A stretch of DNA of 46,607 nt, taken from NCBI GenBank assembly GCA_031254195.1, contig JAIRUW010000014.1, positions 1 to 46,607 on the forward strand, in the 5' to 3' direction. The notes beneath the pieces are model-generated. The model was not told the origin of the DNA, did not search any database, and was given only the letters and a program-made list of their open reading frames with translations. The first letter of the stretch is position 1. Each line of letters starts with the position of its first letter. The translations under genes were made by a program, and so were the position numbers. Positions 43,485 through 46,607 of this stretch are shown piece by piece. Source of the DNA: Oscillospiraceae bacterium. Its GTDB lineage: Bacteria > Bacillota > Clostridia > Oscillospirales > UBA929.

Positions 43485-44816
43485 ATGAATGAGACGAACA
43501 AGGCCGTATTGCGGATGACCGCTCCCAGCTGGGCGGAGCTTTTGCTGGGACAGCTCACCTCTATGGTGGACTTGATGATGGTCGGCAGTTTGGGGGCTTG
43601 GGCGATTGCGGGCGTGGGGCTTTCGGTGCAGCCGAAATTCCTGCTGATGGCGATGTTTATCGCGCTGAACACCGGCACGACGGCGCTGGTCAGCCGTTTC
43701 AAGGGGATGGATGACCGGGAGGCGGCGCGGCGGGTACTGCGGCAGGCTGTCCTGCTCAAGCTGGCGGCGGGCGTGGCCTTTGCGGTTGTGGGATATATTT
43801 TTTCCCCATGGCTGATTGCCTTTATGGGACCGGAGGACGACCTTGCGTATCAGGCCGGGGTGACTTACCTGCAAATACAGATGCTGGGGTTCCCGGTGCT
43901 GGCCGTTACCGGCGCGGCCACCGCCGCGTTGCGCGGCGCGGGCAACACGCGGGCGGCGATGGTGTATAATCTGGTGGCAAACGCCGTCAGCCTGATCGGC
44001 AACGTGCTGCTGATCGAAGGGCGTTTCGGCTTCCCGCGGATGGAGGTCGCCGGGGCGTCGCTGGCGACGGTGATTGGGCAGTGCGCGGCGTTCGCCATGG
44101 CTCTGGTCATCCTGCTGCGGGGAAGAAATTATGTCTTCCTTCGGCGCGGGGACAGCTGGAAGCCCGATAAGGAGATCATGCTGCGGATGGCGCGGGTGGG
44201 CTTCCCGGCCATGGTGGAGCAGTTTATCATCCGGGCGGGGTTCATCCTATATTTCAAGGTGGTGGCGTCGCTCGGAACTATCGCGCTGGCTACCCACCAG
44301 ATCTGCATGAGCGTCTTTGCCCTCTCCTTTATCAACGGCGAGGCTTTCGGCATCGCGGCGGCGTCGCTGATGGGACAGAGCTTAGGCGCGGGCCGGCCCG
44401 ATATGGCCTTGCGATATGCCAAAAGCGCCCGGCGGATGGGAATGGTGGTTTCCCTTTGCATCGGCGTCATATTTTTCTTCTGCGGGCGGCATATTATATG
44501 GCTATACAACGACGACCCCTCCATCATCGGCATGGGGACGGAAATTTTCAGGATCATGGCTGTAATCATGCCATTCCAAGGCTCGTCGGTCATCGTCTCG
44601 GGCGCGCTGCGTGGCGCGGGGGACACGCGGGCCACATCGCTTATCATGCTGGTGAGCGTTTTGATTGTACGCCCGCTGGCGGCGTACCTGCTGGTATTTT
44701 TGGTCCCTTGGGGGCTGATGGGAGCGTGGGCCGCCATCCTGGCAGACCAGCTCCTGCGCAGCGGGCTGACGTTGATCCGGCTGAACCGGGGGAAGTGGAA
44801 GTTTATTAAGGTATAA
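43485..44816 (+). CDS. MATE-family multidrug/cation exporter
   Basis: A 443-residue membrane protein with about 12 helices in two similar halves. MTAPSWAELLLGQLTSMVDLMMVGSLG is the first-helix signature, ALRGAGNTRAA recurs in the second half as ALRGAGDTRAT, the paired MATE repeat. Members export cationic drugs, dyes or metabolites with sodium or proton exchange; the substrate cannot be told. I take ATG 43485 (MNETNKAV) because it aligns with relatives; no Shine-Dalgarno precedes it and the promoter -10 box lies six bases upstream. The end overlaps the convergent AraC gene by 11 bases. Confidence 0.92.
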   Translation: MNETNKAVLRMTAPSWAELLLGQLTSMVDLMMVGSLGAWAIAGVGLSVQPKFLLMAMFIALNTGTTALVSRFKGMDDREAARRVLRQAVLLKLAAGVAFAVVGYIFSPWLIAFMGPEDDLAYQAGVTYLQIQMLGFPVLAVTGAATAALRGAGNTRAAMVYNLVANAVSLIGNVLLIEGRFGFPRMEVAGASLATVIGQCAAFAMALVILLRGRNYVFLRRGDSWKPDKEIMLRMARVGFPAMVEQFIIRAGFILYFKVVASLGTIALATHQICMSVFALSFINGEAFGIAAASLMGQSLGAGRPDMALRYAKSARRMGMVVSLCIGVIFFFCGRHIIWLYNDDPSIIGMGTEIFRIMAVIMPFQGSSVIVSGALRGAGDTRATSLIMLVSVLIVRPLAAYLLVFLVPWGLMGAWAAILADQLLRSGLTLIRLNRGKWKFIKV

Positions 44817-46278
44817 GAGCCGCGTCTTTAATATACTGCGCCGCGTTTTGCTCCTCAAGCCTGCACTGTTCCACGATGTCCGCCATTTCGCCGCGTACGG
44901 CGGGGTTGTTGAACTTGTCCATGTTGATGTTTTCCGCGCCCGGCTCAAGGTCAACCCGTTTGATATACTCGCCCATTAAAGTATGGATCCGGTCGAAGGC
45001 GTCGTGCGCTTTCATCAAAGCGTCTGCCGCTTGGGGCAAATGCGCGGCGGCTTGCTTTAGGAATTGCGCGGCATAAAAACGGCGTTCCGCATAATCGCAC
45101 CACAACGGGTCAACGATTTGAAGCAGTTTATTGACCAGCTCGGCGTCCGTTGCGTCTTCCTCCCAAGGGTTAACCCAGGCACAGGGGATTTTGCGGGTTT
45201 TTCTGATTTCACCAATGGTTTCATCCAAGGGGCTGCGCAACGCGTTGAGCCATTCGGAGAAGAAACGCTGTTTTGCGTCTTGGTAATGATTGGCCATATC
45301 ATCAAACGCCGCCTCAACTCCCGCCCTATAGACGCTTGTCAAGTCCGCCGGGGATTTTCGCTCCCCGATAAACGCTGCTATGGTGCTGTCGTCATACCAT
45401 TCGTTATTGGGGGTGAGAATGGGCTGGGGGTTCGCGCTGTCGTCAAAGGGGAAGTAACCCCAGTTTATGAGCGTTTCCCCGTTGTGCTCATAACCGATGA
45501 CCGTGCCGCCAAAGCACCAATCCCCCGATTGGGTGATGATAACCAAGGGCTTCCGCGTTTCCAGCAAGCACGCCGTTATGCGCTTTGTCATGGCTTCCTT
45601 GCTCAGATAATTGCCCGCACCCTTTTGCGCCGTAAACACTTCATGCTCAAAGCCCATGGCTGACAGCATCCGGCTGACGCCGGACGCCGGCGGCAGAGAC
45701 ACAGGCGGGCTGTACAGCTCACCGATTAGACCCGCCAAAATCGTGTACGTTTGCTGTGTATCGTGCGCCAGCCCCAGAAATTCCAGGAACGACCACATGG
45801 ACATGGCGGACGGCAGCGTCCCCGGCCCCTTCACCCCGCGATAAAACAACGGCAAGGGCTCGGTTCTTTCCAGCAGCAATGACTGTTCGCTCATTTGAAT
45901 GTTCCTCCTGTCATGATTTTGGTTGATGGCGGCTTTGGGGCAAACCGAAAGCCTGCAAAACCTTTTTTTCACGGAAGCGGGCGTTACGCCGTGGAATTTA
46001 ATGAATGCGCGGGTGAATGCCTCCTGCGATTCATATTGGTATAATACGGCAATGTCAAGCACCCTGCCGCCTTTTTGCCGCAGTCTTTCGGCGGCTTCTG
46101 TCAGCCGCCTGTTACGGATATACTCGGACAGCGGAATATTGAGTAAAAAAGAGAAAACACGCTGCAAATTATACACGGAACAGCACGCCAGCCGCGCAAT
46201 GACGCTGTAGTCGATTTTTTCCGTAAGGTTATCCTCGATATACTCAATAACATGGTTCATACGGTCTACCCAGTTCAT
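44806..46278 (-). CDS. AraC-type regulator with a large C-terminal domain
   Basis: A 490-residue frame. Residues about 1-110 are an AraC helix-turn-helix pair (YIEDNLTEKIDYSVIARLA, then VLDIAVLYQYESQEAFTRAF with FHGVTPASV). The rest, about 360 residues from MSEQSLLLERTEPLPL, is not family-typical; a part around AMSMWSFLEFLG and KPLVIITQSGDWCFGGTVIG vaguely resembles a C39-like or BtrH-type fold with no clear catalytic cysteine. ATG 46278 fits AAAGGGGG at six bases. Inside the frame AGGAGG stands nine bases before an ATG at 45894, so the C-terminal part may be made alone or be a second gene. Ligand unknown. Confidence 0.82.
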   Translation of the reverse strand: MNWVDRMNHVIEYIEDNLTEKIDYSVIARLACCSVYNLQRVFSFLLNIPLSEYIRNRRLTEAAERLRQKGGRVLDIAVLYQYESQEAFTRAFIKFHGVTPASVKKRFCRLSVCPKAAINQNHDRRNIQMSEQSLLLERTEPLPLFYRGVKGPGTLPSAMSMWSFLEFLGLAHDTQQTYTILAGLIGELYSPPVSLPPASGVSRMLSAMGFEHEVFTAQKGAGNYLSKEAMTKRITACLLETRKPLVIITQSGDWCFGGTVIGYEHNGETLINWGYFPFDDSANPQPILTPNNEWYDDSTIAAFIGERKSPADLTSVYRAGVEAAFDDMANHYQDAKQRFFSEWLNALRSPLDETIGEIRKTRKIPCAWVNPWEEDATDAELVNKLLQIVDPLWCDYAERRFYAAQFLKQAAAHLPQAADALMKAHDAFDRIHTLMGEYIKRVDLEPGAENINMDKFNNPAVRGEMADIVEQCRLEEQNAAQYIKDAALIP

Positions 46279-46324
46279 TCCCATCCCCCTTTCGATGTAA
46301 TCATAACAGGCGTACGCCCTCTGT

Positions 46325-46353
46325 ATATGATAAAACGCGCCCGATAGTATCAA
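46325..46353 (-). promoter_or_regulatory. Possible promoter of the AraC-type gene
   Basis: Minus strand TTGATA (46348-46353), 17 bases, TCATAT (46325-46330), about 45 bases before the ATG. The -10 box is weak. The -35 overlaps one of the GATAGTAT repeats. Confidence 0.4.
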
Positions 46354-46380
46354 AGCGCGCTGTGGAATTTTTGATAGTAT
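46343..46380. repeat. GATAGTAT direct repeats spaced 30 bases, before the AraC-type gene
   Basis: GATAGTAT occurs at 46343-46350 and 46373-46380, exactly 30 bases apart (about three helical turns), as expected for an AraC-type dimer. On the minus strand they also form an imperfect inverted pair with the TTGATA -35 box. An autoregulatory site is plausible but inferred. Confidence 0.4.
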
Positions 46381-46562
46381 GTATGGTGTACAGCGAGTTT
46401 CCGAACCTCGGAGACAAGCAAACGCGTTCCGCCGCGTAGGTATTGTAGCATTTTAGGAGAGATATGTCAAATATAGAGCGGGGAGTGGCCACGGCTGACG
46501 CATGAAAACCCGGAACAGGTTGACATAACATGGTAAAATCATCATAAGGAGATGATGAAGCT

Positions 46563-46607
46563 ATGTTGCAAAAACACTTTGAGACGATAACCGACCCACG
46601 CGAAAAG
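46563..46607 (+). mobile_element. ISAs1-family transposase, N-terminal fragment (cut by window edge)
   Basis: The frame from ATG 46563 reads MLQKHFETITDPREK, the conserved start of ISAs1-type transposases (H-F-x-x-I-x-D-P-R). AAGGAG lies 11 bases upstream. Only 15 codons are present and the terminal inverted repeats cannot be seen, so completeness is unknown. The AT-rich 280 bases before it hold no other gene that I can support. Confidence 0.75.

Overview
The window looks like chromosomal DNA of an endospore-forming, GC-rich member of the Clostridia (Oscillospiraceae-like). Supporting signs are the sporulation genes yabP, yabQ and spoVB, a long-form hibernation factor, an SLH surface protein, HemZ and mostly A/G-rich Shine-Dalgarno sites with vegetative-type promoters. 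No genome or database was available, so the taxonomy is inference from gene content. No rRNA, tRNA, CRISPR array or prophage was seen.

Layout, left to right. (1) 1-4485, minus strand: the first codons of rpmG with its promoter, then a conserved Clostridia block running spoVB - mazG - hup - rqcP - yabP - yabQ - divIC-like - S1 protein. (2) 4539-14137, minus strand: one long, tightly packed transcription unit from a recJ promoter: recJ - relA - hemZ - uridine-kinase-like gene - BglII-like nuclease - MT-A70 methyltransferase - purine nucleoside phosphorylase (broken) - mtaD. The AT-richer restriction-modification pair sits inside this housekeeping operon, joined by overlapping start and stop codons. 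(3) 14161-20401, minus strand: an orphan hybrid histidine kinase followed by accessory genes (alpha/beta hydrolase, histidine phosphatase, an unrecognised zinc-ribbon-like protein, a GNAT acetyltransferase). (4) 20450-21530, plus strand: an apparently self-regulated MerR/GyrI-like regulator. (5) 21536-31136, minus strand: tldE/tldD, hpf, a MazG-like protein, an unknown Cys-pair protein, metK, two secreted proteins (one with SLH domains, one with an internal duplication) and ahcY. (6) 31151-34572, plus strand: an XRE-cupin regulator, a cupin protein, an AMP-forming acyl-CoA ligase and an unknown protein. (7) 34588-38392: an M18 aminopeptidase, a YrdC-CoaE fusion protein, a diacylglycerol-kinase-like gene and a small unknown gene. 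(8) 38427-43422, plus strand: the glycolytic operon pgk - tpiA - gpmI - eno. (9) 43450-46607: a MATE exporter that may be leaderless, an AraC-type regulator with a large C-terminal domain, and the first codons of an ISAs1-family transposase.

How the genes connect. MetK makes S-adenosylmethionine. MtaD (deamination) and AhcY (hydrolysis) can remove S-adenosylhomocysteine, possibly through S-inosylhomocysteine, and PNP would have salvaged the nucleoside but is disrupted here. The pgk-eno operon covers lower glycolysis except GAPDH and pyruvate kinase. The most unusual items are the YrdC-CoaE fusion, the restriction-modification pair embedded in the recJ-relA operon beside a disrupted pnp, the AraC reading frame with a strong internal start site, the long yabQ/divIC overlap, and a pair of related hairpins with an AGC-ATAC-GCT core. 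No wholly new multi-gene system could be shown from sequence alone.
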